Of a stretch of 64,000 nucleotides of DNA, positions 53,431 to 63,603 are shown one piece after another. The notes beneath the pieces are model-generated. The model was not told where the DNA came from. It was given only the letters and a program-made list of their open reading frames with translations, and did not search any database. Source of the DNA: Pseudacidobacterium ailaaui (GTDB lineage: Bacteria > Acidobacteriota > Terriglobia > Terriglobales > Acidobacteriaceae); the NCBI RefSeq assembly GCF_000688455.1, contig NZ_JIAL01000001.1, positions 2,697,001-2,761,000 of the forward strand. Direction: 5' to 3'. How positions within the stretch are numbered: the first letter of the stretch is position 1; each line of letters starts with the position of its first letter. Both the position numbers and the translations under genes were made by a program.

Positions 53431-56400
53431 GATCGCAACAGAGGCTTCCGGTCCATGTCCGAAAAGCTTGGATTCCGTTGACGCTGTCCATCATAGCTGT
53501 GATTGCCGGCCTTCTCGTGCTGGGCATCTGGTATGCTTCAACCCCGCAATTTGAAAATCTGGTACGTAAAAAACTGATTGCAGTGCTGGAGCAGTCCACG
53601 GGCGGCCGAGTGGAATTGCAAGCATTTCACTGGTCATTGCGGCATCTGGCCTTTGAAGCCGACGGCCTTACAATTCATGGCCTTGAAGCTGCGAACGAAG
53701 CGCCTTATGTCCAAGTCGACCGTATCTATGTACGAGTCACCATTCTGACTCTTTTAGGTCCGAAAAAGATAAGCCTTAACTATCTTGAGGCAGACAGACC
53801 CGCGCTTCATTTGATTATTTATCCAGATGGATCTACCAACCAGCCGCGTCCACGTACTGTGCGTCAGGGGAAATCAGTAACCGACGAAATCTTCGACCTG
53901 CAAGTGGTAAGAACAGAGATACGTGATGGTGTTGTTCTGATAAATCAAAGGGCGATTCCCTTTGAGTTTGCAGCTAAAGATTTTGGTGTGGTGGTCACTT
54001 ATTCGTCTGCAAACGATCACTACCTGGCCAAGGTCCATGCCGCAGATATTGTGGCGCAACGTGGGTTCCAACCTCCCGTAAGGTCGCATCTTGATCTGGC
54101 TGCGGACATCGGAAGAAATACCCTTGATTTCACTCAATTCCAGCTGCAAACGGGGGCCTCTCTTTTAGAGGCAAATGCTTCAGTCAGGAACTTCTTCGAT
54201 CCACACTGGACCCTGACGATGCAGGGCAAGGTGGATGTGCGGGAGATGATGGCACTTGCACCAGTGCAGGGGGTGGACAAAGGCACAGCCAGTATCAATC
54301 TGAGAGGACAAGGCACGAAGAAGCAATTTCAGGTCGAAGGGCCGGTCCTTGTCGAGGGTGCTGTGTATCACGCCGGTTCCTTCCGCTTAAGCGGAGCAGA
54401 CGCTAAGATGACCCTCCGCATGACGGAAGAGGACCTGGAGGTTACCGGGATTCTCGCAAAACTAGACCGCGGTGGAACAGTGAAAGCTGACATGCGCATC
54501 GTGCACTGGATGAAGTCGCAGCGGCAGGGAAGTGTGCGCGCTGCGATTGCGGGATTTTCTCTTCAGTCCGTGATGAGGATGGTTGCGCCGACACGCTTTC
54601 AGGACCTTGGTTTTGACACATGGATTGCAGGCACTACTTTTGTAGACTGGACCGGGGACGCTTCTGACCTGAGTGGTAGGGCCAATGTAACACTTACTCC
54701 TTCGCGCCAAACGCCAACAGAAGAAGTACCGCTTTCTGGAAAGGTAGATGCTACTTACTATCAGAAGAACGGTACTGTGGAAGTCAAGCAACTCACGGCA
54801 CAAACGCCTGCAACCCAACTGGTTATCACGGGAGGAATGGGAGTATATCCTGCAAGCCGTCCTTCAACTCTCCTGGTAAATGTTGAAACTGCGAATCTGG
54901 GGGAGTTTGATAAGGTCCTGTCGGCCGTTGGGGTTGCCGCAAATGGAAAAAGAGGTGTACAAGCACTTCCTGTCCATCTGCTTGGGACAGCACAGTTTCA
55001 TGGTACAGTTTCCGGAACCCTTAGCAGTCCTGATGTGAAGGGCCATCTTGCGGCCAACCAGTTTGCCGTAGAAGTCTCTGGACGCTCCATTCCCTGGGAT
55101 TCCCTTGTGACCGATGCGGAGTACTCCCCGCGTGGCATCTTCGTTCAACAGGCCGTGTTGACTCGTGGCAAAGCGAGCATTCAAGCTTCTGGACAGCTGC
55201 ACGCTGCGCCTCTAAGCAAAGGTGGCTATTCCTTCAATGAAGGTTCGACGATCCAGGCAGATCTTCATGTACGGGATGCAGAGCTTGCCGATGTCATGGC
55301 AATTGCGGGAAGCACGATCCCGGATACAACAGGCACAATCAATCTGAACTTACATGCCGGAGGATCGCTCTCGAATTTGAATGGAGGTGGGCATCTATCC
55401 ATTGCCGGTGGAAAAATTTATGGCGAGCCATATCGGAGTCTGAATGCAGATCTGCGTTTTACCGGAGACGAGATCGGCAGCACGAGGCTCCTGTTCTTAC
55501 AAAATGGCGGACAGCTTACAGCAGAAGGCGGCTATCATCTCCGTTCCAGGCAGTTTCACTTTACAGCCCAGGGAAAAGGCTTCGATTTTGCTCATCTGGA
55601 ACGCTTCAAAAATACGCGTGTACCGCTTACTGGACAGTTGGCATTTACTGCCAGCGGTACAGGCACACCGACTTCGCCGAATCTTCAGCTGAATGCCCAT
55701 CTCGCTCACATCACAGTTGGAAATCAAACCAATGGAACAGTGGACCTGATTGCACATACCAGCGGCGACGCTCTTTTCTATGAAACATCCGGCCATCTTG
55801 GCGAAGCATTGTTACAAATCAGTGGACAGACCGTTATTTCTGGAGATCTTCAGACAAAGGCGCAGGCCCAGCTTACAAATTTTGACATGGATCCATTTCT
55901 GCAAATGTTCCATGTCGAAGGAGTAAAGGGGCATTCTTCTCTGGTTGGGCTGATTTCCGTTTCCGGACCATTGCGCACTCCGCGACAGATGCAGGGCGAA
56001 GCGCAGATCAGCCAGCTTGCGGTTTCACTGGGCGGGGTTCCGTTAAAGAGTCAGGGGGCTTTGCACGCTTTGCTTAGAAATGGGACCCTCCATCTGGATC
56101 CATTGCACATTACGGGCGAGGATACCGACCTGCGTGCGCAGGGCGAAGCGGGAATTCTAACTGACCGCCATACGATGAATTTCCAGGCGCAGGGGTCCGT
56201 GAATGTAAAGCTTTTACAAACACTCCGATCTGATGTGGCCTCTTCAGGGCAAATTACCTTTGCCATGAACGCAGGCGGCACTTTCCAGAATCCTGAACTC
56301 ACCGGACAAGTGAAGTTTTCCAATGTTGCCATGAGCGTTGAAAGCCTGCCGAATGGACTGAGCCAGCTGAACGGGACGTTGCAGTTTACCCAGGACCGTT

Positions 56401-57449
56401 TGCAAGTACAGAGCCTGACCGGAACTACAGGCGGAGGACAGGTAAATGTAACTGGATATATTACGTATCAGCAGGGCATTTATGCGGATTTGACGGTTAC
56501 TGGAAAAGACATCCGCATCCGGTATCCAGCCGGTATCAGTTCTATGATTGATGCCAAATTGCGTCTTCAGGGAACGCAAAGTGCTATGACATTGGGCGGA
56601 AATATTCAGCTGACCCGTTTTTCCATCAATCCCAATCTCGATTTTGCAAGTTTCAGAAATGTTTCTAGCAATACATCGCCACCGCCGGACCCGAATGCAT
56701 TTTCCAACCATGTACGTTTGAACGTGCACGTGACTTCGTCGCCGGACCTGGATTTTCAGAACTCCTATGCAAAGCTGGCGGGCGATGTGGACCTTAGAAT
56801 ACGGGGTACCGTGGCCCAGCCTTCCGTGTTAGGACGCATCACGATTACTGAAGGCAGCGCGACTTTTGCTGGAACCAAATATCAGCTCCAACACGGGGAC
56901 ATCTTTTTCAGCAATCCGGTCCGCATTGAACCTGTAATTGACATTGATGCTGCCACCCATGTAGAGGACTACGACATAACGATTGGCGTGCATGGCACGC
57001 CGAATAATCTGACGCCGACCTTCCGCTCTGAACCTCCGTTATCTCAGCAGGATATTTTCTCTCTCCTGGCGATGGGCCGCACAGAGGAAGAACAGCAGAT
57101 CTACTCGATGCAGGCACAGCAGGCCGGAGTAAACACAACAGCCGATGCAATTCTGGGCGGGGCATTGAATGCAACCCTGAGCAGCCGCATCCAAAAGCTG
57201 TTTGGAGGCGGAAGTGTCAAAATTGATCCTTCCTGGGTTGGGTCCATTGGCAACTCCACAGCACGGATCACCGTTTCACAGCAGATCTCCAACAATGCCA
57301 CGCTTACCTATGCCACCAATATCAACTCCACCGCCCAGCAACTCATTCAGGCAGAAGTCAATGTAACTCCGACGGTCTCGATTCTTGCCGTCAGGGATGA
57401 GTCCGGGGTGTTCAGCCTTATGTTCAAAGTGCATAAAAGATATCAATAA
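53427..57449 (+). CDS. tamB: Translocation and assembly module protein TamB (DUF490)
   Basis: A 1340-residue AsmA-like protein. An N-terminal membrane anchor (LSIIAVIAGLLVLGIWYAST, about residues 20-40) is followed by a long periplasmic beta-rich body of repeated strands that in this family forms a hydrophobic groove spanning the periplasm. The C-terminal DUF490 signature is clear: GRITITEGSATFAGTKYQLQ, DIFFSNPVRIEPVIDIDA and LSQQDIFSLLAMGRTEEEQ. TamB works with an Omp85 partner and is implicated in protein insertion and in phospholipid passage to the outer membrane. It forms one coupled operon with the two genes upstream. Confidence 0.92.
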   Translation: MRSQQRLPVHVRKAWIPLTLSIIAVIAGLLVLGIWYASTPQFENLVRKKLIAVLEQSTGGRVELQAFHWSLRHLAFEADGLTIHGLEAANEAPYVQVDRIYVRVTILTLLGPKKISLNYLEADRPALHLIIYPDGSTNQPRPRTVRQGKSVTDEIFDLQVVRTEIRDGVVLINQRAIPFEFAAKDFGVVVTYSSANDHYLAKVHAADIVAQRGFQPPVRSHLDLAADIGRNTLDFTQFQLQTGASLLEANASVRNFFDPHWTLTMQGKVDVREMMALAPVQGVDKGTASINLRGQGTKKQFQVEGPVLVEGAVYHAGSFRLSGADAKMTLRMTEEDLEVTGILAKLDRGGTVKADMRIVHWMKSQRQGSVRAAIAGFSLQSVMRMVAPTRFQDLGFDTWIAGTTFVDWTGDASDLSGRANVTLTPSRQTPTEEVPLSGKVDATYYQKNGTVEVKQLTAQTPATQLVITGGMGVYPASRPSTLLVNVETANLGEFDKVLSAVGVAANGKRGVQALPVHLLGTAQFHGTVSGTLSSPDVKGHLAANQFAVEVSGRSIPWDSLVTDAEYSPRGIFVQQAVLTRGKASIQASGQLHAAPLSKGGYSFNEGSTIQADLHVRDAELADVMAIAGSTIPDTTGTINLNLHAGGSLSNLNGGGHLSIAGGKIYGEPYRSLNADLRFTGDEIGSTRLLFLQNGGQLTAEGGYHLRSRQFHFTAQGKGFDFAHLERFKNTRVPLTGQLAFTASGTGTPTSPNLQLNAHLAHITVGNQTNGTVDLIAHTSGDALFYETSGHLGEALLQISGQTVISGDLQTKAQAQLTNFDMDPFLQMFHVEGVKGHSSLVGLISVSGPLRTPRQMQGEAQISQLAVSLGGVPLKSQGALHALLRNGTLHLDPLHITGEDTDLRAQGEAGILTDRHTMNFQAQGSVNVKLLQTLRSDVASSGQITFAMNAGGTFQNPELTGQVKFSNVAMSVESLPNGLSQLNGTLQFTQDRLQVQSLTGTTGGGQVNVTGYITYQQGIYADLTVTGKDIRIRYPAGISSMIDAKLRLQGTQSAMTLGGNIQLTRFSINPNLDFASFRNVSSNTSPPPDPNAFSNHVRLNVHVTSSPDLDFQNSYAKLAGDVDLRIRGTVAQPSVLGRITITEGSATFAGTKYQLQHGDIFFSNPVRIEPVIDIDAATHVEDYDITIGVHGTPNNLTPTFRSEPPLSQQDIFSLLAMGRTEEEQQIYSMQAQQAGVNTTADAILGGALNATLSSRIQKLFGGGSVKIDPSWVGSIGNSTARITVSQQISNNATLTYATNINSTAQQLIQAEVNVTPTVSILAVRDESGVFSLMFKVHKRYQ

Positions 57450-57591
57450 AGGGCAAAAAAAAGGCGATTCCTGGCATCAAATCTGAGTACAATTTCGCAG
57501 TAGCTTATATCGGGCTGCGATGTGTCCGGTATCTGGCGATGTTCTGCTTTTGTTCCGGGCCAAAGACGCAGCTCGCAGGAGAAAGATCTAT

Positions 57592-58404
57592 ATGAAGAAG
57601 GTGTCAAGGAGTCTTGTTCCGGCCATTGCGGCAGTCGTATTCAGTATCTCTCCAGCCGTGATGATGCCACATACAGCTGTCACCTTTGCGCAAAGCGCAC
57701 AGGATGCGCAGATTAAAGCGGACATTCTTAACAATGCATTGAACAAGTCAAAATTCAAAAATATTCAGGTAAGTGTACAAAACGGCATTGTAGTGCTTTC
57801 AGGGACCGTGGACGTTTATGACACCAAACTCGATGCTGACCGCCGAGTGCATCGAGTGAAAAATGTGAAGGGTGTTGAGAATGATATTGAGGTAGCAGGG
57901 CCAGAGGTTCCCGACCAACAGCTCCAGGACAAGCTAATCAAGGCCATCATGTATGACCGCGTAGGTTATCCGGGAGATAGCATGATCATTCGCGACGTCA
58001 CTCCATTCAATGCAATCAGTGTGAGTGTACACAATGGAGTCGTGACGCTGGGAGGACATGCCTACGGTCCGGTAGATGCCGACTCAGCGGTTGCCGTGGC
58101 TGCAAACACCCCTGGAGTGAAAGATGTCATCAACGATATTCAGGTAGATCCCGTATCTCCGATGGATGATCGGATCAGGATCGCAGTGTTTCGGGCCATC
58201 TACGGCTTTCCCAGCCTGAATAAATATGCAATTGACCCCGCTAAGCCTATCCGCATTTCTGTCCAGAATGGTCATGTGACACTCTACGGTGTTGTGGATA
58301 ATCAGGGAGACAAAGAGGCGGCCGGTATTCGTGCCAACTCAGTCCCGGGAGTCTTCAGTGTTACGAATGACCTTCAGGTTGCCGGCCAGCCAGAAAAGAA
58401 ATGA
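57592..58404 (+). CDS. Periplasmic protein with three BON domains
   Basis: A 270-residue exported protein. Start at ATG 57592 (MKKVSRSLVPAIAAVVFSIS), which has AGGAGA ten bases upstream; the frame is open further back but without a signal peptide. Three BON repeats follow, each with a VxNGxVxLxGxV core: VQNGIVVLSGTVDV, VHNGVVTLGGHAYG and VQNGHVTLYGVVDN. BON domains bind membranes or lipids and occur in osmotic-shock protein OsmY and secretins. It is separate from the tamB operon and ends at a clear terminator. Confidence 0.88.
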   Translation: MKKVSRSLVPAIAAVVFSISPAVMMPHTAVTFAQSAQDAQIKADILNNALNKSKFKNIQVSVQNGIVVLSGTVDVYDTKLDADRRVHRVKNVKGVENDIEVAGPEVPDQQLQDKLIKAIMYDRVGYPGDSMIIRDVTPFNAISVSVHNGVVTLGGHAYGPVDADSAVAVAANTPGVKDVINDIQVDPVSPMDDRIRIAVFRAIYGFPSLNKYAIDPAKPIRISVQNGHVTLYGVVDNQGDKEAAGIRANSVPGVFSVTNDLQVAGQPEKK

Positions 58405-58432
58405 AAAAGAAATTTGCCTTCAGCCACCAAAG

Positions 58433-58459
58433 GGCCTCGCGCAAAACGAGGCCTTTTTT
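58433..58459 (+). terminator. Rho-independent terminator after the BON gene
   Basis: GGCCTCG (58433-58439), a 7-base loop CGCAAAA, CGAGGCC (58447-58453) and a run of six T (58454-58459): a perfect 7-bp GC-rich stem with T tract, 28 bases after the BON stop. Confidence 0.9.
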
Positions 58460-58500
58460 CTGGCTTAAACTAGGAAAAGAAAGGAATTTTTATAGACAAG

Positions 58501-59367
58501 ATGGCCGTTTTGCGCAGCGTCGGTATTACGCTGGAAATGATTAAATGGGAGCATTCTGTTTTTGCGCTGCCTTTTGCCTTAACCGGTGCTATGCTTGCCG
58601 CGCATGGATGGCCACATCCCCACCAGCTTTTTTGGATCATTGTCTGCATGGTGACTGCCCGCTCGGCCGCGATGGCTTTTAATCGCTGGGCTGATGCTGA
58701 CCTGGATGCAATCAATCCACGCACTTCAAACCGTGCGATTCCCGCAGGCCTGCTGTCGCGCAGGTTCGTCGCTGTTTTTACTGTCTTGATGGCAGCATTC
58801 TTTATTCTGGCCGCAGGGCAATTAAACAGACTCACATTGCTGCTGTCCCCTGTTGCTCTCGCCATCTTATTGTTCTATTCCTATACCAAACGCATCACAC
58901 GCTGGTCCCATCTGGTTCTCGGTTTGTCGTTAGGGATTGCTCCAGCAGCGGCCTGGATTGCCATTCGAGGCAGCCTGGACTGGCGGATTGTGGTGTTGAC
59001 TGTTGCGGTCCTCTTCTGGGTGGCTGGTTTCGATGTTTTCTACGCCTGCCAGGATGCGGAGCATGATCGCACACATCATCTGTACAGCATTCCTGCAACT
59101 GTTGGCATTGCAAACGCATTTTGGATAGCGCGAATCCTGCATGTCCTCATGCTGGCTTTGCTTCTCTGGATGGTGAAGCTGTTTGTTTTAGGTCCGATCG
59201 CGCTGGCAGGAATCGTACTGGTTGCAGTTTTGCTCCTCTACGAACATCTGATTGTGTCGCCAAGGGACCTGAGCAGGTTGAATGCAGCATTTTTCACGAT
59301 GAATGGCATGATCTCTATTGTGTTCTTTGTCTTTGTGGCTGCCGACCTCTTATTGCGCTCTTCCTGA
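58501..59367 (+). CDS. UbiA-family prenyltransferase (quinone biosynthesis, MqnP/UbiA-like)
   Basis: A 288-residue integral membrane prenyltransferase with about eight helices. The first Asp-rich motif is NRWADADLDAINPRTSNRAIPAG (about residues 60-82) and the second is YACQDAEHDR (about 181-190). Both bind Mg-diphosphate. It attaches a polyprenyl tail to an aromatic acid. The 'UbiA-like polyprenyltransferase' variants with this NRWADADLD motif occur in futalosine-pathway menaquinone makers (MqnP), which would suit an acidobacterium, but no mqn genes are near to confirm it. Confidence 0.85.
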   Translation: MAVLRSVGITLEMIKWEHSVFALPFALTGAMLAAHGWPHPHQLFWIIVCMVTARSAAMAFNRWADADLDAINPRTSNRAIPAGLLSRRFVAVFTVLMAAFFILAAGQLNRLTLLLSPVALAILLFYSYTKRITRWSHLVLGLSLGIAPAAAWIAIRGSLDWRIVVLTVAVLFWVAGFDVFYACQDAEHDRTHHLYSIPATVGIANAFWIARILHVLMLALLLWMVKLFVLGPIALAGIVLVAVLLLYEHLIVSPRDLSRLNAAFFTMNGMISIVFFVFVAADLLLRSS

Positions 59368-59462
59368 AAAACAGAAGGGGCGCGGAACAAGGAACACGGC
59401 GATATCCCTGGTCTCGCGCCACCTTCAGATCAACCCAGACGGCTTTCAATTAAGCTGACTTT

Positions 59463-59759
59463 TTAAGCTGACTTTTTGTGTTCTTCGATCTTTTGGTTGA
59501 TGTGGTCCTTGATGTCTTGTGTCTTCTCAGAGATGCGTTCCCGAAGATGGTCTGCATGTTCCTTCTTCTCATCTTTTTGCTTCTCGTAGTGGTCCTTGGC
59601 AGCTTCTTTGATATTTCCTGCCACTTCCTTAGCGGCACCCTTTACCTGGTCCGTTACGCCGCTGTTTGCCAGCCGCTGATTGTTAAGGGTCTCTCCCAGC
59701 TTCTCCTTCACTTTGCCGGTTGCCTGTTCCAATTTGCCGCTTACTTGCTCTTTATTCAT
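59463..59759 (-). CDS. CsbD family stress protein
   Basis: A 98-residue highly charged protein starting MNKEQVSGKLEQATGKVKEK, the CsbD signature (xGkxeqxxGkxkexxG). The rest is Lys/Glu/Asp/His-rich with no hydrophobic core, so it is likely disordered or a long amphipathic helix (DHYEKQKDEKKEHADHLRER). CsbD proteins accumulate in general stress and late growth; the molecular role is unknown. The next gene on the same strand is the small Lmo0937-type membrane protein, also stress-linked in many genomes. Confidence 0.85.
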   Translation of the reverse strand: MNKEQVSGKLEQATGKVKEKLGETLNNQRLANSGVTDQVKGAAKEVAGNIKEAAKDHYEKQKDEKKEHADHLRERISEKTQDIKDHINQKIEEHKKSA

Positions 59760-59847
59760 AACATTCTCCTTCGGGCCTCAAGAGTGAGGCAGGTGTTGAT
59801 TTGGTAGGGTGATATCGGTAGGTCGTCCGGGACTGAAGCAGAAGATC

Positions 59848-59997
59848 CTACACCGCGCGTCGGCCCGTAATCAGCTGGATCAGCAAAACAACCAATGCGA
59901 TGACCAGCAAAATATGGATATACCAGCCGATTGCATGAAAACTCACTAGCCCAACCAGCCAGAGCACCAGAAGAATCACAAAAATCGTCCATAGCAT
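59848..59997 (-). CDS. Lmo0937-type small membrane protein (49 residues)
   Basis: Start at ATG 59997 (MLWTIFVILLVLWLVGLVSF). Two hydrophobic helices (about residues 2-18 and 25-42) are separated by HAIGWYIH and the C-terminus is TGRRAV. This matches the 'lmo0937 family membrane protein' pattern of about 50 residues seen widely in bacteria. Function is unknown; it often lies near CsbD or other envelope-stress genes, as here. AGAAAGAAAG precedes the ATG as a weak ribosome-binding site. Confidence 0.8.
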   Translation of the reverse strand: MLWTIFVILLVLWLVGLVSFHAIGWYIHILLVIALVVLLIQLITGRRAV

Positions 59998-60088
59998 AAA
60001 CTTTCTTTCTCCTATGGTGTGGTATGGTGCGGTTGGTGGCATTCCGGGTTGCCGCGCTATGGCAGCATTTCATCAGGAGAACGTAAAA

Positions 60089-60913
60089 ATGAAGGTCGCA
60101 ATTCAGGGAGAGCCAGGCTCTTTCAGTCATGAAGCAGCAGAAAAAATGCTTCCCAGGGCAACCATTCTGCCGTGCGCTCTTTCCTCCGATGTCTTCCGGG
60201 CCCTTCTGGAAGGACAGGTGGAAGCTGCGGTCATACCCATTGAGAACAGCCTTGCAGGCCCCGTCACCGAGCATTATGATCTGTTGCTTCAATTTCCTGT
60301 AGCCATTGAGCGCGAAGGTCTGCTGCGCATCCGCCACAATCTGATTGCTGTTCCAGGAGCAACCCTGAGTCAGGTCGAGCGGGTATATTCCCATCCAGTG
60401 GCATTGGCCCAGTGCCGCTCCTTCTTTGCACAACACTCCCATCTGCAGGCAGCGCCTTTTTACGACACGGCCGGGAGCGTGAAACATCTGATGGAGCTAC
60501 AGGACCCTAAAATTGCAGCCATCGCCAGCACACGCGCGGCCGAGTACTACGATGCCCAGGTGCTGGCCCAGGGCATTGAAGATAACCAGGAGAACTACAC
60601 ACGCTTTTACGTCGTACGACGTAAGGAAGATGTGCAGCTTTCGGAAGATGCTGACAAGGTCAGCCTGGCTTTTACCGTCGAAAATCGTCCGGGGACCCTT
60701 GTTTCCGCCCTCCAGATCTTTGCCCGGCATGGCACCAACCTGACCAAGATTGAGTCACGCCCTGTGCAAGGCAAGCCCTGGGAGTACGTCTTCTATGCTG
60801 ACTACCAATTGCCTCCGCAGACCCGGGCCGATACGGTTTTCCATTTGCTCTCGCAGGCCTGCTCGATGGTCAAGGAGCTTGGGCGGTACCGATCTGGCGA
60901 GCGACTGGCATGA
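60089..60913 (+). CDS. pheA: Prephenate dehydratase with ACT domain
   Basis: A 274-residue monofunctional PheA. Start at ATG 60089 (MKVAIQGEPGSFSHEAAEKM), with AGGAGA eight bases upstream; longer in-frame starts lack such a site. The catalytic domain has IPIENSLAGPVTEHYDLL (about residues 50-67) and the signature NYTRFYVV (about 170-177). The ACT regulatory domain (about 190-265) has ENRPGTLVSALQIFARHGTNLTKIESRP, where Phe binds for feedback inhibition. It turns prephenate into phenylpyruvate in phenylalanine synthesis. No chorismate mutase domain is fused. Confidence 0.92.
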   Translation: MKVAIQGEPGSFSHEAAEKMLPRATILPCALSSDVFRALLEGQVEAAVIPIENSLAGPVTEHYDLLLQFPVAIEREGLLRIRHNLIAVPGATLSQVERVYSHPVALAQCRSFFAQHSHLQAAPFYDTAGSVKHLMELQDPKIAAIASTRAAEYYDAQVLAQGIEDNQENYTRFYVVRRKEDVQLSEDADKVSLAFTVENRPGTLVSALQIFARHGTNLTKIESRPVQGKPWEYVFYADYQLPPQTRADTVFHLLSQACSMVKELGRYRSGERLA

Positions 60914-61059
60914 GGAGATTGATTTCAGGACACTTGCTGCCGATAGCTTAAGAGTGCATCTAAAGCATGTTAGAAGCAGGTCATGCTCCAGAGGCTCAAA
61001 TCGTCTCCAGATTGCGACTTTTTTCTTTGGTATGAATCAAAAGGTAGTAATTAACTGTA

Positions 61060-61079
61060 ATCAGATCATGTAATCTGAT
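61060..61079. promoter_or_regulatory. Inverted repeat just upstream of lon
   Basis: ATCAGAT-CATGTA-ATCTGAT: perfect 7-bp arms around 6 bases, ending 12 bases before the lon ATG. It would form a hairpin in the mRNA leader near the ribosome-binding site or act as an operator. It does not match a CIRCE heat-shock element. Confidence 0.5.
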
Positions 61080-61091
61080 AGAGAGACACTC

Positions 61092-63539
61092 ATGGCTAGT
61101 GATTTTCTTAGCGTCATCCACCCAAGTAATCCAAAACAACGTGAGAGCCGCAATGAAGGCAGGGTATTGCCCGTTCTGCCGGTCAGGGATACCGTGTTGT
61201 TCCCCCATGCCGTGCTGCCTCTTACTGTGGGGCGGGAGAGCTCCATTCAGCTGATCCAATCTCTCGGTGATGAGAAGACCATCGTGGTGGTAGCGCAGCG
61301 GGACGCGCATCAGGATGCTCCGCAGCCCGCCGATTTGCATATTTTCGGGACCATGGCGACCGTACATAAGGTCGTGAAAATGCCCAATCAAAGCTTGTTT
61401 GTCTTCACAGAGGGGACGGAACGGGTCCGGTTGGGGGCGTTTACCCAGACCGAACCATTCATGATGGCCCACGTTGATCCCATTGGGGATGTACCAGCCG
61501 AGGGTGGTCCGGAGCTGGAGGCATTGCAGCGCAATATTCTGGCGCAATTCCAGCAAATCGTCGCCTCCTCCCCTACGCTTTCGGATGAGCTTTCTACCAT
61601 TGCCGCCCAGATGGAAGATCCGGGCAGGCTAAGTGATTTCGTTACGGCGAACCTGCCGTTTCTCACCACACCGGACCGACAGGAGTTGCTGGAAACACCG
61701 GACGTTCGCGCCCGTCTGGAAAAGCTGCATAAACATCTCGTCAAGGAGATTGAAGTCCAGCAATTACGCAACAAGATCCAGTCTGAAGTGCAGGACCAAG
61801 TGCAGCAGTCCCAGCGGGACTACTATCTTCGCGAGCAACTGAAGGCCATTCAGAAGGAGCTCGGTGAGCAGGACGAGAGCCAGAAGGACATTGAAGAACT
61901 CAAGCAGAAGATTGAAGCTGCCGGGATGCCGGAAGAAACCAAAAAAGAGGCACTCAAGGAGCTGAATCGGTTATCGAGGATGTCTCCCATGGCTGCCGAT
62001 TATTCACTGACGCGCAATTACATTGAGTGGCTCGCGGCACTTCCGTGGTCAAAGTCTTCAGGCGGGGAAGTAGACATCGCGAAGGCAAAGGAGATCCTGG
62101 ACGAAGACCACTATGACTTGAAGAAGGTGAAGGACCGGATTCTGGATTATCTTGCTGTTCGCAGGCTTAAGCCAGACATGAAAGGGCCCATTCTCTGCTT
62201 TGTCGGCCCTCCGGGTGTGGGTAAAACCTCTCTGGGGCGCAGTATTGCGCGCGCCCTGGACCGTAAATTCCAACGCATTTCTCTGGGTGGAATGCATGAT
62301 GAGGCCGAGCTGCGTGGACATCGGCGCACTTATATCGGTGCGCTGCCAGGGCAGATCATCCAGAACCTGCGCCGCGCTGGAGCGAATGATCCTGTCTTCA
62401 TGCTGGACGAAGTAGACAAGCTTGGACGTGATTTTCGAGGGGATCCGGCCTCCGCTCTTCTGGAGGTCCTGGATCCGGAGCAGAACAGCACATTCCGTGA
62501 CAATTACCTAGACCAGCCATTTGATTTGTCCAAGGTTTTGTTTATCTGCACCGCCAACATGCTGGACACGATGCCGGCCCCGCTGCTGGACCGTATGGAA
62601 ATCATCGAGCTTCAGGGCTATACGGAAGAGGAAAAGCGTCACATTGCATTCCGTTATCTGATTCCGCGGCAAATTAAGGAAAACGGCATTCAGCCGGAGA
62701 ATATTGAGTTTCCGGAAGAGTCTGTTTCTTACATTGTGCGGCACTATACCAGAGAAGCTGGTGTCCGCAAACTTGAACAATTGATTGGCACGATTTGCCG
62801 CAAACAGGCGCGCCGCATTGCCGAGGGAAAAACGGAAAAGCTCGTGGTAACGCAAGAGGTCATCCATGAATTTCTGGGTGGCATTAAAGTCCGCGTGGAC
62901 ACGGAGATCGCAGAACGCACCCGGCGTGCCGGTGTGGCCGTGGGGCTTGCCTGGACGCCGGCAGGAGGGGACGTACTTTTTGTTGAGGCCAACAGGATGA
63001 AGGGCAAAGGCGGATTCACAATGACCGGTCAGATTGGACAGGTCATGCAGGAGTCCATGCAGGCTGCCCTCACTTGGGTGCGCTCCAATGCCAAGGCTTT
63101 GGGACTGACGGAAGATTTCATGAAGGACATGGACCTTCACATGCACGTGCCGGCTGGTGCAATTCCCAAAGATGGACCTTCTGCAGGCGTCACGATTGCG
63201 ACTGCTCTGGTGTCCCTATTGACAGATTCGCCGGTACGTCCGCTGACGGCGATGACGGGTGAAATTACCCTGAGTGGGAACGTGCTTCCCGTTGGCGGCA
63301 TCAAGGAGAAATTCCTGGCAGCCAAACGCGCTGGAGTCAAAGACGTGATCCTCCCTGCGGAAAACAAGCAGAACGTTGAGGAAGATCTGACTCCAGAGCA
63401 GGTGGAGGGGGTGAACATTCACTACGCCAAACATATTGAAGATGTGTTGGCTGTGGCGCTGCCTTCCTCTCGGGCTGAAGAAAAGAGAGACGAGCAGGTA
63501 AGGGAAGAGGTGCTGCAGGAAGCCTCGGCACAGACATAA
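61092..63539 (+). CDS. lon: ATP-dependent protease Lon
   Basis: An 815-residue LonA protease. The N-terminal substrate-binding domain ([21 protein letters not shown], about residues 22-42, to about 210) is followed by coiled coil and an AAA+ module with Walker A GPPGVGKT (372-379) and Walker [15 protein letters not shown], and the sensor/arginine-finger parts. The protease domain has the dyad Ser697 ([12 protein letters not shown]) and Lys740 ([14 protein letters not shown]). It degrades misfolded and regulatory proteins in the cytoplasm. Length and all motifs are normal. It is probably a single transcription unit. Confidence 0.96.
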   Translation: MASDFLSVIHPSNPKQRESRNEGRVLPVLPVRDTVLFPHAVLPLTVGRESSIQLIQSLGDEKTIVVVAQRDAHQDAPQPADLHIFGTMATVHKVVKMPNQSLFVFTEGTERVRLGAFTQTEPFMMAHVDPIGDVPAEGGPELEALQRNILAQFQQIVASSPTLSDELSTIAAQMEDPGRLSDFVTANLPFLTTPDRQELLETPDVRARLEKLHKHLVKEIEVQQLRNKIQSEVQDQVQQSQRDYYLREQLKAIQKELGEQDESQKDIEELKQKIEAAGMPEETKKEALKELNRLSRMSPMAADYSLTRNYIEWLAALPWSKSSGGEVDIAKAKEILDEDHYDLKKVKDRILDYLAVRRLKPDMKGPILCFVGPPGVGKTSLGRSIARALDRKFQRISLGGMHDEAELRGHRRTYIGALPGQIIQNLRRAGANDPVFMLDEVDKLGRDFRGDPASALLEVLDPEQNSTFRDNYLDQPFDLSKVLFICTANMLDTMPAPLLDRMEIIELQGYTEEEKRHIAFRYLIPRQIKENGIQPENIEFPEESVSYIVRHYTREAGVRKLEQLIGTICRKQARRIAEGKTEKLVVTQEVIHEFLGGIKVRVDTEIAERTRRAGVAVGLAWTPAGGDVLFVEANRMKGKGGFTMTGQIGQVMQESMQAALTWVRSNAKALGLTEDFMKDMDLHMHVPAGAIPKDGPSAGVTIATALVSLLTDSPVRPLTAMTGEITLSGNVLPVGGIKEKFLAAKRAGVKDVILPAENKQNVEEDLTPEQVEGVNIHYAKHIEDVLAVALPSSRAEEKRDEQVREEVLQEASAQT

Positions 63540-63567
63540 ATAAAACGACCGTTGTTGCGTATGACCG

Positions 63568-63602
63568 GGTCCCGGAAGGACTGCATCAGAATTCCCGGGA
63601 CC
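63568..63602. terminator. Hairpin between convergent lon and phosphatase genes
   Basis: GGTCCCGG (63568-63575) pairs with CCGGGACC (63595-63602) around 19 bases, between two convergent genes. It lacks a T-run, so termination is likely by position only. Confidence 0.4.
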
Positions 63603-63603
63603 T

